Origin: Nitrospinae bacterium bin107
GTDB lineage: Bacteria; UBA8248
NCBI GenBank assembly: GCA_002238965.1
Contig: MPNJ01000004.1
Location: 62,001 to 126,000, forward strand
Direction: 5' to 3'
DNA: 64,000 bases
A model generated the notes under the pieces. That model ran no database searches, had not been told where the DNA came from, and saw only the letters and a list, made by a program, of their open reading frames with translations. Below are positions 34,613 to 44,600 of the stretch, piece by piece; the first letter of the stretch is position 1, and each line of letters starts with the position of its first letter. Position numbers and translations under genes: made by a program.

Positions 34613-35449
34613 CTATTTACGAAGCCGTACCGACTTGAAACCCTGCGCCGCCTTCGGCACCGCATCCTCCACCGGAAAACGCTCGGCCGAGGAGCCGCCC
34701 ACATAGCCGTCGAAGCGGCTCTCCATGTCGAGCAGTTTCTCGAAGTCGGCAGGTGTCTCAATCGCGCTTCCATGACAGGTGAAGATTCTCTCTTCATATT
34801 TCGGCAAAAGTGCGTCGAAGATGGCCGCCGCCCGCTGTGCGGCTTGCTCGAGCGGCATCACCGTCTTCGAACCGATGGAGCCGCCCGAGCTGTTCCCGAA
34901 GTGGATGATGATGTTGTCCACGCCCGCTTCCGCCATGGCGAGGGCTTCTTCCGGCGTGGTCGTGAAGGCTTTGGTGAACAGGCCCTTGCGGCTCGCGTAT
35001 CCCAGCACATCCACTTCTTTTGAGAAACCCATGCCGGTTTCTTCTAAATCTTTTCTGAAATCCCCGTCAATGAGGGCGACGGTGGGACAGTTCATCACCC
35101 CGTGGAAGCCCGCCGCCTCGATTCTGTCCACGAACCTGGACATGTTCCTCGTTGGGTCCGCGCCCAGAAGGCCCGCGATGACGGGGCATTCCCGCACCAC
35201 GTTCAAGATGGAGCGCTCACCCAGTTCGAGCGTGATGGCGTTCGCGTCTCCGATGGGCAGATAACCAGCCATCGAGCTTAAACCCTGCATCCGGTAGTAG
35301 GCGAGATTGAAGGTGGTCACGAGGTCCGCTCCGCCGCGCGCCGCGAATTTCGCCGTAATACCGCTTCCGCAAAGCGCGTCGTAGACGGCGCGTCCAGCAT
35401 CCCTCTCGGCACGCAAACGAGTCACGATTTCATCCCGGGATAGGTTCAT
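34613..35449 (-). CDS. Phosphoenolpyruvate hydrolase family TIM-barrel protein (Tm-1 C-terminal-like)
   Basis: About 278 residues starting MNLSRDEIVTRLRAERDAG (ATG 35449; a TTG six codons upstream is possible). TIM-barrel features of the PEP_hydrolase family: GSGITAKFAARGGADLVTTFN, LPIGDANAITLELG, GVMNCPTVALIDGDFR, IIIHFGNSSGGSIGSKTVMPLEQA and GYVGGSSAERFP. Probably acts on a phosphoenol- or carboxyl-containing substrate. First gene of the long minus-strand run. In plants and many microbes it is fused to the UPF0261 domain; here it is separate. Confidence 0.82.
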   Translation of the reverse strand: MNLSRDEIVTRLRAERDAGRAVYDALCGSGITAKFAARGGADLVTTFNLAYYRMQGLSSMAGYLPIGDANAITLELGERSILNVVRECPVIAGLLGADPTRNMSRFVDRIEAAGFHGVMNCPTVALIDGDFRKDLEETGMGFSKEVDVLGYASRKGLFTKAFTTTPEEALAMAEAGVDNIIIHFGNSSGGSIGSKTVMPLEQAAQRAAAIFDALLPKYEERIFTCHGSAIETPADFEKLLDMESRFDGYVGGSSAERFPVEDAVPKAAQGFKSVRLRK

Positions 35450-35678
35450 AGCGAGGTTAATCTCCAAATATCAATAATTTATCTGTCACTTTCGAGAGGT
35501 TACTCAATATAACAGCATATAAGCGCTTATGAAAAAGTGGCTACTGCGCACACAAAGCATTTTCCACTTGATACCATGCCCATCTTTATGTGAAAATAGG
35601 GTATTGAGAGGCAGGCGGTGTATCGCCTTCAAAATCATGTTGTTCCAAGGATAAGTTCCAGTGGTCCCGTCCGCCCGA

Positions 35679-35709
35679 GCCGCTCCGCCCCGAGTTGGGG
35701 TGGAGCGGC
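35679..35709 (-). terminator. Strong hairpin downstream of the MoxR/VWA operon
   Basis: A 13-bp stem (35679-35691 with 35697-35709, one G-U pair) and 5-nt loop, about 75 nt beyond the BatA-like stop. No T tract follows in the minus direction, so it may be a mRNA-stabilising or Rho-assisted terminator hairpin. The rest of 35450-35782 is AT-rich (possible promoter of the preceding run near 35470-35530) and holds no gene I can support. Confidence 0.5.
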
Positions 35710-35782
35710 ACGGGGCCACGCAATTCAAATGCACGGCTCCATTCAATCCTGCTGAGTAAAATCGCTTAAAATTTCCGCGTAT

Positions 35783-37915
35783 TCAGGTCCTGTCCGCCAG
35801 GAAGGCCTCGGCGACGAATATCCCTCCCAGCGCGAGAAACAGAAGCACTCCCAGGTCAATGAGGCTTAAAATAGAACGCAGTGGGTCCGAGTCGTTCGCA
35901 GGCAAATCGCGCACGTCGAGTTTCTCGAGTTTTTCCTTGAAAGTACTCATCTCCACGGGGGAGATTTTAGACTCGGAAGCGGGTGCGTTCACGGCCACGA
36001 AATGTTTTTCATCGGGCGTGAGCACGCGATAAAATCCTGCGCGGTCGGCACCCCGGTAGTAGGCGACTGCGGCGCCGCCACCCGACTTGCCCAGCCTGAG
36101 CCCATCGGCTCGGGCGGATTCGGGACCCGGTGTTTTTTCCATAAATTGAATCGCGCGCTCTTCCTGAGCCGGCCCGCGTATCTGTATCGCCTCACCGACC
36201 CGCCGGATAGGCGCCCTGATTTCGAACGCGTCGCCTGCATCCGCGGATGAAGACACCCCCTTTCGACTGCCTCCCAGAAAGTCCGAGACTCCCCTCATGA
36301 AGGGGACGAAAACGGGCCGCACAGCGAGGTCCGTCCAGTCCCGATCGCAGGTTGAACCCCATACCAGCACTCGCCCCGCTCCTACCGAGCCAACCACCAG
36401 GACTGGAGTGTCGTCTGGAAGCTCCAGTAAAGTCCGTCCGCCTCTCGCCGGCTCAAGCGGCGTGATCCGGGCCAGGCGCAAAGCGGAGAAAAACCGCCCG
36501 CCGCTCGTCCCCAGGAAAGAAAAAACCGGATGCGCTCCTTCCCCCTGTGCAATCTTGAGGCTTCGGGACGGGCGCAGCGTTACGGGTCCTCTTGTCGTGC
36601 CCGGCAGCCAGCCGAGTCCTGCGGACTTTTCACTCGACAACTCTCCAGTGGCCCAGAAAAGCCCACCGCCTTTTTCGACGAAACTCCTAAGCTGTTGCTT
36701 CGCCTGCGCGGGCCAGCGACCCAGGTTGCAGGCGATGACGTAGTCGTATTCATCCCAACCTACTTTGTTCAGTTCATAAGACGCCACGACGTGCGTGAGT
36801 ACCGGGGATTCGCCGCCCAGAGGAGCCGCGCTCAGGGCGTTGACGACGAAAAAGGTCTCGCTGTCCTGGATCCCGCGTTTCGGGTCCCCGTCGATGACCA
36901 GCGCGCGCAGGCGCTTTCCGATGCCTGCCGCGAAGTAGAACCAGTTCGTCGTGGAGAGGTTGTCCTCAGGCAACTCGAGTCGCCCGTAGAGCACGCCCTT
37001 CTCAGGCGCGTTCACCCGGAAACTCACCGGGCTCGCCTCGTTCGGATCGAGGTCAACTTCTATCGTTTCCTGCAGTTCTTCGCCCACGTACAACTTCACG
37101 GGTACTTTGGATTTCTTTTCTTCTCCCCGATTGAAGACACGCGCGCCGATGGTGAAGGAAAAACCCGCTTTGGGCGGCCACGGCTTCATCTTGACGTCCC
37201 GGAGGCTTAAATCCTCCACCCCCGCCTCGGGGGCCACGCGCACGAATTGCAGATGCACGTGCGGATTCCATTGCTTGAGGTTGCGAATCTGAAACGACTC
37301 CCAATCGCCACGGGCGAAATCGCTGAAAACAACAATGTTTCTCCGTCCCGCCTTGGGCGATGCGTTCTCGAGCGCATGCTGTACGACGCGGGCGGGCGCA
37401 CCCTTGCCGTCGGTCTGGTGCACCTGTTCCAGGGCCGCGAAAGCATCCTTGCGCTTCAATTCCTTGAGTGGAGCGGCGGCCGATTCTCCGACGGTCATCG
37501 TGATGCTCATACGATCCGCATCGGACATGTCCTCGATCATCCGCCTCACGGCGCGTTTGGTTACGTCGAAACGACTGCCCTTCTCGGTCTGAAACGCCAT
37601 GCTCGCCGAATTATCGATTACGGCGACGGTATGGGCGGGAAACCATCCGACACCCGCCACGCCGCCTTCGGTTTCCAGAAGAGGGCGCGACGCCAGGAAG
37701 ATGATGAGCCCCACGGCGCATAAGCGCAGAAACAGGAGTATCCAGTTCCTGAGCCTGCTGCGATTCGTGATGCGGCGCTGCGTTCTGAGCAGGAACTCGA
37801 AAGTGGGGAGCCGATGCCTGCGGACGAGTCGCCTCCTCAGCAGGTGAATCAGGATGGGCAGAAAAACGAGGCCCATCCCCCAAAGAAGCGCGCCGTGCAA
37901 AAACTGGAAACTCAA
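35783..37915 (-). CDS. BatA-like membrane protein with VWA domain
   Basis: 710 residues. An N-terminal BatA-type double membrane anchor (LLWGMGLVFLPILIHLL and WILLFLRLCAVGLIIFLASRPLL), a von Willebrand A domain with MIDAS DNSASM at about 100, a long periplasmic beta-rich region with a GATase1-like part (YDYVIACNLGRWPAQAKQQLRSFVEKGGGLFW), and a C-terminal span (LGVLLFLALGGIFVAEAFL). Last gene of the eight-gene operon. Likely a scaffold whose VWA domain is loaded or remodelled by the MoxR ATPase. Confidence 0.82.
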   Translation of the reverse strand: MSFQFLHGALLWGMGLVFLPILIHLLRRRLVRRHRLPTFEFLLRTQRRITNRSRLRNWILLFLRLCAVGLIIFLASRPLLETEGGVAGVGWFPAHTVAVIDNSASMAFQTEKGSRFDVTKRAVRRMIEDMSDADRMSITMTVGESAAAPLKELKRKDAFAALEQVHQTDGKGAPARVVQHALENASPKAGRRNIVVFSDFARGDWESFQIRNLKQWNPHVHLQFVRVAPEAGVEDLSLRDVKMKPWPPKAGFSFTIGARVFNRGEEKKSKVPVKLYVGEELQETIEVDLDPNEASPVSFRVNAPEKGVLYGRLELPEDNLSTTNWFYFAAGIGKRLRALVIDGDPKRGIQDSETFFVVNALSAAPLGGESPVLTHVVASYELNKVGWDEYDYVIACNLGRWPAQAKQQLRSFVEKGGGLFWATGELSSEKSAGLGWLPGTTRGPVTLRPSRSLKIAQGEGAHPVFSFLGTSGGRFFSALRLARITPLEPARGGRTLLELPDDTPVLVVGSVGAGRVLVWGSTCDRDWTDLAVRPVFVPFMRGVSDFLGGSRKGVSSSADAGDAFEIRAPIRRVGEAIQIRGPAQEERAIQFMEKTPGPESARADGLRLGKSGGGAAVAYYRGADRAGFYRVLTPDEKHFVAVNAPASESKISPVEMSTFKEKLEKLDVRDLPANDSDPLRSILSLIDLGVLLFLALGGIFVAEAFLADRT

Positions 37916-37939
37916 GATTCCTTCTCCTCAAACGCCCCG

Positions 37940-38833
37940 CTATACCCTCGAGCGGCTGCGCCACGCCAGAAAGCGGATGAGGCCCCTGTCCAGCGGCTCG
38001 GCCGTCGAGACGAGATGATAATCCACGCCCAGGTCCGCACACCGCTCGCGCGTTTGCTCTAAAAACTCTTCCAATAGACCGAGATAGGGCCTCTTCACCA
38101 CCTCACATTCCACCGTAATGTTCCTGTCAGTCTCGACATCGTCCATCCTGGCGAGTCCTTCGAAGGGAAACTCGAGCTCCACACTGTCGAGAATATGGAA
38201 GACGATGACGTCGTTTCCCTTGAGACAAAGCAGTTTGAGCGCTTTTTCCACGGCTTCGGGATCATCGAGTAAATCGGAAACGATGACGACGAGTCCCCTT
38301 CGCTTCAGGCGCTCCGCCACGGCAAGCATCGAACGGGCGATACCGGTTCCCCCGCTTGGCGTTGCCGCCTGAAGGCCCGCCAACAGGGTCAACAAGTGTT
38401 TTCTGATGGATTTGGGCGGAACCTGCATGTCTTCGAATTCATGGGAAACCACCAGACCCACCGAATCGGACTGGCCCAGCAGCAAATGCGCCATCGCCGA
38501 GGAGAGCGTGGCCGCATACGCATACTTGCTCAGGGGCCCGTCGCCGAAATCCATCGAGGCGCTGGCGTCGACGACGAGATGCGCGTAGAGGTTCGTCTCG
38601 TCCTCATATTGCTTCACGAGGTAGCGGTCGAATTTTCCATAAGCCTTCCAGTCGATGTGACGGAGCTCGTCACCCGGGCTGTACGCCCTGTGTTCCTCGA
38701 AATCGACGCTGAATCCCCGCGAGCGGCTTCTGTGCACGCCGCTCATCAGGCCTTCGACCACGTGACGGGCGCGTAGCTGGAGATTGGACAATCGTGAGAT
38801 GACGAGGGGGTCGAAATACTGATCCGTGTTCAA
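37940..38833 (-). CDS. DUF58 domain protein
   Basis: 297 residues from the TTG at 38833, 23 nt after the MoxR stop, with an AAGGGA-type site about 7 nt upstream. The reading frame extends further upstream but only as shadow of MoxR. Contains the DUF58 core EHRAYSPGDELRHIDWKAYGKFDRYLVKQYEDE and a VWA-like stretch with VVDASASMDF and VIVSDLLDD. DUF58 proteins are regularly encoded next to MoxR ATPases, as here. Confidence 0.83.
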   Translation of the reverse strand: MNTDQYFDPLVISRLSNLQLRARHVVEGLMSGVHRSRSRGFSVDFEEHRAYSPGDELRHIDWKAYGKFDRYLVKQYEDETNLYAHLVVDASASMDFGDGPLSKYAYAATLSSAMAHLLLGQSDSVGLVVSHEFEDMQVPPKSIRKHLLTLLAGLQAATPSGGTGIARSMLAVAERLKRRGLVVIVSDLLDDPEAVEKALKLLCLKGNDVIVFHILDSVELEFPFEGLARMDDVETDRNITVECEVVKRPYLGLLEEFLEQTRERCADLGVDYHLVSTAEPLDRGLIRFLAWRSRSRV

Positions 38834-38856
38834 GCCGATTCCCTTTGAGCAGCCGT

Positions 38857-39909
38857 TTACGCGGCTTCGGTAGCCTCCGCCGGGGGCGCGATGGTTTCGA
38901 GTATTTGCCGTATCAGGGACACAGAGTCGTGGCCTTCCGCCTGGCCCCGGAAGTTCACCAGAATCCGGTGCCGCAGAACGGGTTCGGACAGCGCCCGCAC
39001 GTCCTCGATGGTGGCGGCGTAGCGTCCCCGGAGCAGCGCCCGCGCCCGCGCTCCCAGTATCAGGTATTGGCTCGCCCGCGGCCCCGCACCCCACTCCACG
39101 TATTGGCGAACGAAATCAGGAGCACTCTCATCGTCGGGGCGGGATGCGCGCGCGAGCGACACCGCGTATTCCACCACGTAGGGAGCCGCCGGTACACGGC
39201 GCACCAGTTCCTGGAACGCCAGTATCTGGTCGTTGTCCATAATCTCTTCGAGCTTGGGGTCGTAGTTCGATGTCGTCTGCGCGACGATTTCCTTCTCCTC
39301 CGCCAGACTCGGGTATGACACCCCGATCTCGAACATGAACCTGTCCAATTGCGCTTCGGGCAGCGGGTAGGTGCCCTCCTGCTCCACGGGATTCTGGGTC
39401 GCCAGGACGAAAAACGGCGGGTTCAGATAGTGCGCCTGTCCACCGGCCGTCACGTGCAACTCCTGCATGGCCTGCAGAAGAGCCGCCTGGGTTTTGGGTG
39501 ATGTGCGGTTGATCTCATCCGCCAGCAGAATCTGCGTGAAGATGGGTCCGCGAATGAAGCGGAACGAGCGCCTCCCCTCCATGGTGTCGTCCAGTATGTC
39601 CGTGCCCGTGATGTCCGACGGCATCAAATCGGGCGTGAACTGGATGCGGTTGAAGTCAAGTTGCAACACGCGGGCCAGGGTGCGGATGAGCAGGGTTTTC
39701 GCCAGACCCGGCACGCCGACCAGCAGACAGTGGCCTTTCGAGAGCAGGGCTATCAGCACCAGATCGATGACCTCCGCCTGGCCGACGATGATCTTGTGCA
39801 CCTGTTCGAGAATGGCGTCGCGCTTCACGCCTATCTCGCGCGCTATTTCCACATCCACCTCGTTCATGCTCGACTCTTCGTTTCCCACACTGCTTGTTAC
39901 GTCGTCCAT
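38857..39909 (-). CDS. MoxR family AAA+ ATPase
   Basis: 350 residues. Walker A GVPGLAKT (65-72), Walker B LLADEINR (128-135), sensor 1 [24 protein letters not shown] and a C-terminal lid domain. Chaperone-like ATPase that assembles or activates VWA-domain proteins or metal enzymes. It sits between the gluzincin gene (21 nt upstream) and DUF58 in the operon with two VWA proteins, its likely clients. Confidence 0.9.
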   Translation of the reverse strand: MDDVTSSVGNEESSMNEVDVEIAREIGVKRDAILEQVHKIIVGQAEVIDLVLIALLSKGHCLLVGVPGLAKTLLIRTLARVLQLDFNRIQFTPDLMPSDITGTDILDDTMEGRRSFRFIRGPIFTQILLADEINRTSPKTQAALLQAMQELHVTAGGQAHYLNPPFFVLATQNPVEQEGTYPLPEAQLDRFMFEIGVSYPSLAEEKEIVAQTTSNYDPKLEEIMDNDQILAFQELVRRVPAAPYVVEYAVSLARASRPDDESAPDFVRQYVEWGAGPRASQYLILGARARALLRGRYAATIEDVRALSEPVLRHRILVNFRGQAEGHDSVSLIRQILETIAPPAEATEAA

Positions 39910-39930
39910 TCGTATCGCCTCTCGATGGGA

Positions 39931-41649
39931 TCAACGGGTAGACATGAGGCGTATGGCTTCACGCTCTCGCTTCGCTTTTTCCGCCTCGCCCGTTCTTTCG
40001 TAATGCGCCAGCAGGCGCTCATGAACCACTCGAATAAATGGATTGATCTGCAACACTTCCTCCCACGCCATGAGGGCGCGCTCGGGCCTTCCGCCCACCT
40101 CGCTCGCCAGCGCCTGATGCACGTGCGTCATCGCGTAGTCCGGGTCCACCTCAAGCGCTTTTTTAATGTGGCGCTCCGCCTGGGGAATCATGCCCAGTTG
40201 TATCTCGATCTGGGCAGCGCGGTTGAGCAGGGGCTGGGAATTCGGCTCATCACGAAGGGCGCGGCGATACTCGATGAGCGCCGCGCGCATCCTTCCCCGG
40301 AACGAGAGCCTGTCGCCCAACCGCATGCGCCTTCTGGCCACCGCGTTCTTGAGCGCGGCCAAGTCAATCGAGCGCTCGCTCATCGGCCCTTTCGGTTTCA
40401 GCTTCGGCAGGGATACCTGAGATCCCGCATGCTCTCGAAGGGGGAGTTTTTTCAGATCCTCTATCCAGAGCCTCTCGAACCCGCCCAGGTCGACTCCGGC
40501 GAGGAGGCGAAGCCCGGGTTCAGCACTCTGGGGTGGACCGGTGGATTCGAGTTCAACAAGGCTCGCCCGTCTTTGATGACGCATCCCGGGGTTCTCCTCA
40601 CCGAGCGCAGGCGCTCCTTGCGGCCTTTGCGCCGGCGGCGCATCCCGTATGCCCGCCAGCAGGCGAACGAGCGCACCCTCACCCATTTTCCGGTTGATGA
40701 AATCCACGGCTGAAGCCGCTTCCGCGTAGGCGAGGTGTATCTGCTGCGGCGTGTCGAGGTAGATGAGACTCGGCTCCATTTTCTTGAACGGAACGTAGTC
40801 ATTATCTTTTCTCGCATTGTACAGCAAGGCTTCTTCGCCCGGGTGCAGGAAGCCGGCTTCCCGGCTCCGCCATTTTTTTTCCAGATACTTGGCGATGCCT
40901 TCGTGCAGCCAGATGGGGGCGCGATTCTTCGTCGCCAGCACGATGATGTAGTGGATGTATTCGTGCGCTGCGGTATCGAGCCAGCGATAGCCTCGAAGGA
41001 GCGCGCCCGGGGATAGAAACATCACCTTGTTGAACTTGCAGACCCCGACCGCGCCTTTCTCTTCGATGTCGCGCCTCGAAAGCGTGGATGAGCGGTGAAA
41101 GCGGACCGTGTCGGAAAAAAGCTCCACGCGAATTCGCTGCGCGGGCCGCACGCCCAATACCTCGCCATAGCGCACATAGGCCTTCTCCAGCGCATCGCCC
41201 AGGTAAGGCAGTAATACGGCGTCTTCTCCCGGTTCGTACCAGATGTCGAAATGCTTCGTCTTATATGACTTGAAGCCTTTCAGCGCCGATTGCGTCTGGC
41301 GCACGTGAAGCCTCAGTTCGAGCCATTCACTGTCCCCCGGGCGTTTTTTGAGGGCCGCGTTGAGATTGGCGAGCGACTCGGCATATTTGCCCTCCAGGTA
41401 ATCCGCAGCCCCCGAGAGCGCCAGCCATTCCGCCAAGCCGGGAGCCTTTGTCTCGAGCGCTTTGATCTTTTCCCTGGCGACTGTGAGATTCCACGCACGC
41501 AGTTCGTCCACCACCGCGCGGTAACCATCGGGCCGCGCCACGGCCTGGGAGAGAGGCACCGCGCGGTTGACGGTATGCGCCCATGCGGGTGGCGTGAAAA
41601 CCGCGACTCCAATAGCACATATGAAGATTGCGAGGAGTTTTTTCGGCAT
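39931..41649 (-). CDS. Secreted TPR protein with gluzincin (MA-clan) peptidase domain
   Basis: 572 residues. Signal peptide (MPKKLLAIFICAIGVAVFTPPAWA), short helical repeats, a zinc-peptidase-like domain with HEYIH (229-233) and downstream Glu250 in LHEGIAKY, then C-terminal TPRs (ALIEYRRALRDEPNSQPLLNRA, AERHIKKALEVDPDYAM). The HExxH plus distal Glu arrangement fits the gluzincin type. Periplasmic. Starts in a TAATG overlap with the DUF4175 stop. Its presence within a MoxR/VWA operon suggests proteolytic processing of envelope proteins. Confidence 0.82.
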   Translation of the reverse strand: MPKKLLAIFICAIGVAVFTPPAWAHTVNRAVPLSQAVARPDGYRAVVDELRAWNLTVAREKIKALETKAPGLAEWLALSGAADYLEGKYAESLANLNAALKKRPGDSEWLELRLHVRQTQSALKGFKSYKTKHFDIWYEPGEDAVLLPYLGDALEKAYVRYGEVLGVRPAQRIRVELFSDTVRFHRSSTLSRRDIEEKGAVGVCKFNKVMFLSPGALLRGYRWLDTAAHEYIHYIIVLATKNRAPIWLHEGIAKYLEKKWRSREAGFLHPGEEALLYNARKDNDYVPFKKMEPSLIYLDTPQQIHLAYAEAASAVDFINRKMGEGALVRLLAGIRDAPPAQRPQGAPALGEENPGMRHQRRASLVELESTGPPQSAEPGLRLLAGVDLGGFERLWIEDLKKLPLREHAGSQVSLPKLKPKGPMSERSIDLAALKNAVARRRMRLGDRLSFRGRMRAALIEYRRALRDEPNSQPLLNRAAQIEIQLGMIPQAERHIKKALEVDPDYAMTHVHQALASEVGGRPERALMAWEEVLQINPFIRVVHERLLAHYERTGEAEKAKREREAIRLMSTR

Positions 41650-44600
41650 TATTTCGTCAACCTGTCAAAATAGTCTTCAATCTCGCCGCGCATCCCCTTA
41701 GGGAGGCCGTCTTTCATGGCTTCCATAATCTCTTCCCTGTATTTGGCGGGCACCTTGTATTGCTCCCGATCAGGTATGAGCACCTCGCTGAACTGCGTGC
41801 CGAGATTGCCGTCCTCCTCCCTTCCCCGATCATTGGAGCCGCGCGGCTGGGGGAAATTCGGATTTCTGGACCACCAGGGCCGCTGTCCGCCCCTGCCCGG
41901 CCCCAAAGCGCCGAACCCCCTGGGCGTGCCCAGACCCGCGTTGCCCCGCTGGGCCATCTGCTGCATGGCCTGCTGCATGGAGTTCTGCCCCTCGGCGAGC
42001 TTTCGTATCGCCTCCTCCTCGGGGGGCACCGCACGGGAAGACCTGCGCTTCGCCAAAGAAGCCGTGGCCTCTTTCATCGCCTCTCCCGCCTCGGCGATTC
42101 TGCGCAGGATGCTCGGGTTGATGAAAGGGTACACCTGCATCATTCGGCGCAGGTGCCCCTCGAAAACGCCCAACCGCTTGCGCAGGTCTTCCTGTCTTTT
42201 GCGCAGGCCGTCGAGTTTCGCGATTTCCGTCCCGCCCGCGTCTTTTTCAGATTTTTCCAAAAGCACATCGAGACCTTTGACCAATTTTTTCCAGGGTGCG
42301 GTTTTGGCATCTTCCGCGATACGAGAAGCTTCCTCCTCCGGGGGTGCGGCGTCAGGATCACTCAAACTCCCAGGCGCTTCCCGCTCGTCCGACTTTTTAC
42401 TCACCGCCCCGGCCTCTTCTTTCTTCGCTAGTTGCGCGGGAGCGATACACGGCGATTCCGCGAGCGTCGCCGACCATTCCGGCAGCCTCTGGAAGACGAC
42501 CCCCCACTCTCCTCTTTTGAGCATAGCGTCGAATTCGGAGAGCGCCCGCATCTTCTCGCGCTGAATTTTCTCGGCGCGCGCCTGCGGGGTGAGTTTCTTC
42601 ACCGGTTCGGGCTTGCCCAGCATCGAAATCTCAGGCTCTGCCGGGTCGGTTTTCTTCGCCTGTCCGGTTTGCTTCCCGGGTTCGGCAACCACGAAACAAT
42701 CGGACGGGAGCGGCTTTGCGGCCGACTCGCTGCTTTTTTTCCAATACGCACGCGTGTTTCGCGACACGGCGGCGACGTCTTCGGGCCATTTCTTCTCGAG
42801 GCGGTCCACCACGTTCTCCAGAACACCCACCGTCTCGCCGAGTATGGCCTGCTGCTCCTCCACGATTTTGGCCAGTTCGCTTTGCTGGCGCCGGATAGGC
42901 CTGCCGCCGCGCTGGCTCATCATCTGCTGGCGCTGCATCCCGCGCAATGCCATTCGCATCCTCTGCAACTGGCTCATCAGGCGCCGGAGCTGCTCCAGCG
43001 CCCCCTGGAAATTGTTTTGGCGCATCATCTCGCGGATCTTCTCGAATGAGCGCATCATGTCCTGCATGGGCATCTCGCGCATGCTGCGCTGATTCATGAA
43101 CTCCGCCGGCATGCGCTGCGCCAGCGAAGCCATCTGCTGCATCAGCTCACCCAACTGTTCCCTGAGTTTTCTCAACTCCCTTTCCACACGCCGGACCGCT
43201 TCTTCGTCGGCGCCCATACTGCGCATCTTTTCCAGCGCCTGCTCGATAGACCTTTGTCGTTGAATCATCGATTCCGTCGTGCGGCCCGCCCTGTCCATCC
43301 GGACGTTGCGCTGCATTTCCTCACCCATCGTAGCGAGGCGCTCCAGCGTTTCCGTCGCCTCTTCCTGCCGGGCGGCTATTTCGCGTTTCAGCCTTGCCCT
43401 TTCCGCCTTCGCGTTCTTATCCAGCTTCGACAAGCGCGTGAGGGGTTTGAGGTAATCCGAAATCGCATTCCGCAGTTGTATTTCCATTGTGGAAAGATCC
43501 ATGTCGGAGAGCGTCTCGCGCGGATTCTTGGGCCGGAGCATCGCTCTCGTCCGCTTGATGCGCTCCATAATTTTTGTGGCCTTCGCCTCGATGGAACCGT
43601 TTTTCCCTGCAAGCCGGCCGGTTTCTTTCGCCTCTTTCGCCCTCTCTTCCGGCGGAAAGTCCTTCTCCAGATAATCGCCCAGCAAATCGAGAAGCTCGTT
43701 TGAAATTTCGCCCAGATTCCTGTCGAGCCCGGCCATCACGGCTTCCCTGTCACGGATGCTGACCCGGTAGATTTTACTTGTCCCAAACTTGGGGCCGCTC
43801 ACCGTGTCCACGTCGGGCGCAATGAAACGGTAGGAGAGAACTCCCCCCGGTTTGATGCCCATGGACCTGAGGTCGAACTCATAGCGGCCGAGAACGTCTT
43901 TCTGAGGTTTCTCGCCGCTCCATACCTTGATTCTCCTCGGGCGTCCGCTGCCGAGCCTGACTTCGAGGTACACGCCCCTGACTCCGAAATCGTCGGACGC
44001 CCGGAACTTCACGGTCACCCGCTCGTCGGCCTCCACAGTGAGGTCCTTGCCCGGATGCGTCACCTGCACATCGGGATAGGCGTCGGGGATGATGTCGATC
44101 TGGTAGCGCTGGGGCGCCAGATTCGAAAATCCGTGCGTATCCTTCAGCCGAACCTGGTAGGAGCCCGCGCCGCCCAGGATCATCTTGCCGCCCAGCGAAT
44201 CGCCGCTTTCGGCGGGATTGAGGGGCAATCGCCACCCGTCGGCCAACGCGATGAGCGCCTCCTGAACCGGCTTGTTCGTCTTCACGGCCAGTTGAACCTC
44301 GGACCCCATATAGGCGCGAATGTGGCCTCCGTTCTTCCCCTTTCCGGGTTTCAGCTTCGTATATTCGGGCGGATACTGAACCACCTCGATGGACTCCACC
44401 CTCGGCGGGGCGACCACGCGAACCTCGATCGTACGGGAGCGGAACCTGCCCGTGCGCGCGGTGATGCGCGCGTCAGCTCCCGCGGCCAGCCAGCGGGCGC
44501 GGAATTGGTGAGGAGCCGTTTTCTCCATGGCGATGCTCGCCACGGATTCAGCGCCCTGGCGCACCTCCAACTCCACGGAACCCGCCTCACGCCCCCTGGT

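Noticed and set aside
35504-35746. 80-codon minus-strand frame in the gap before the Tm-1-like genes
   Set aside because: It covers a strong hairpin and AT-rich DNA and lacks any recognisable domain or start signal.
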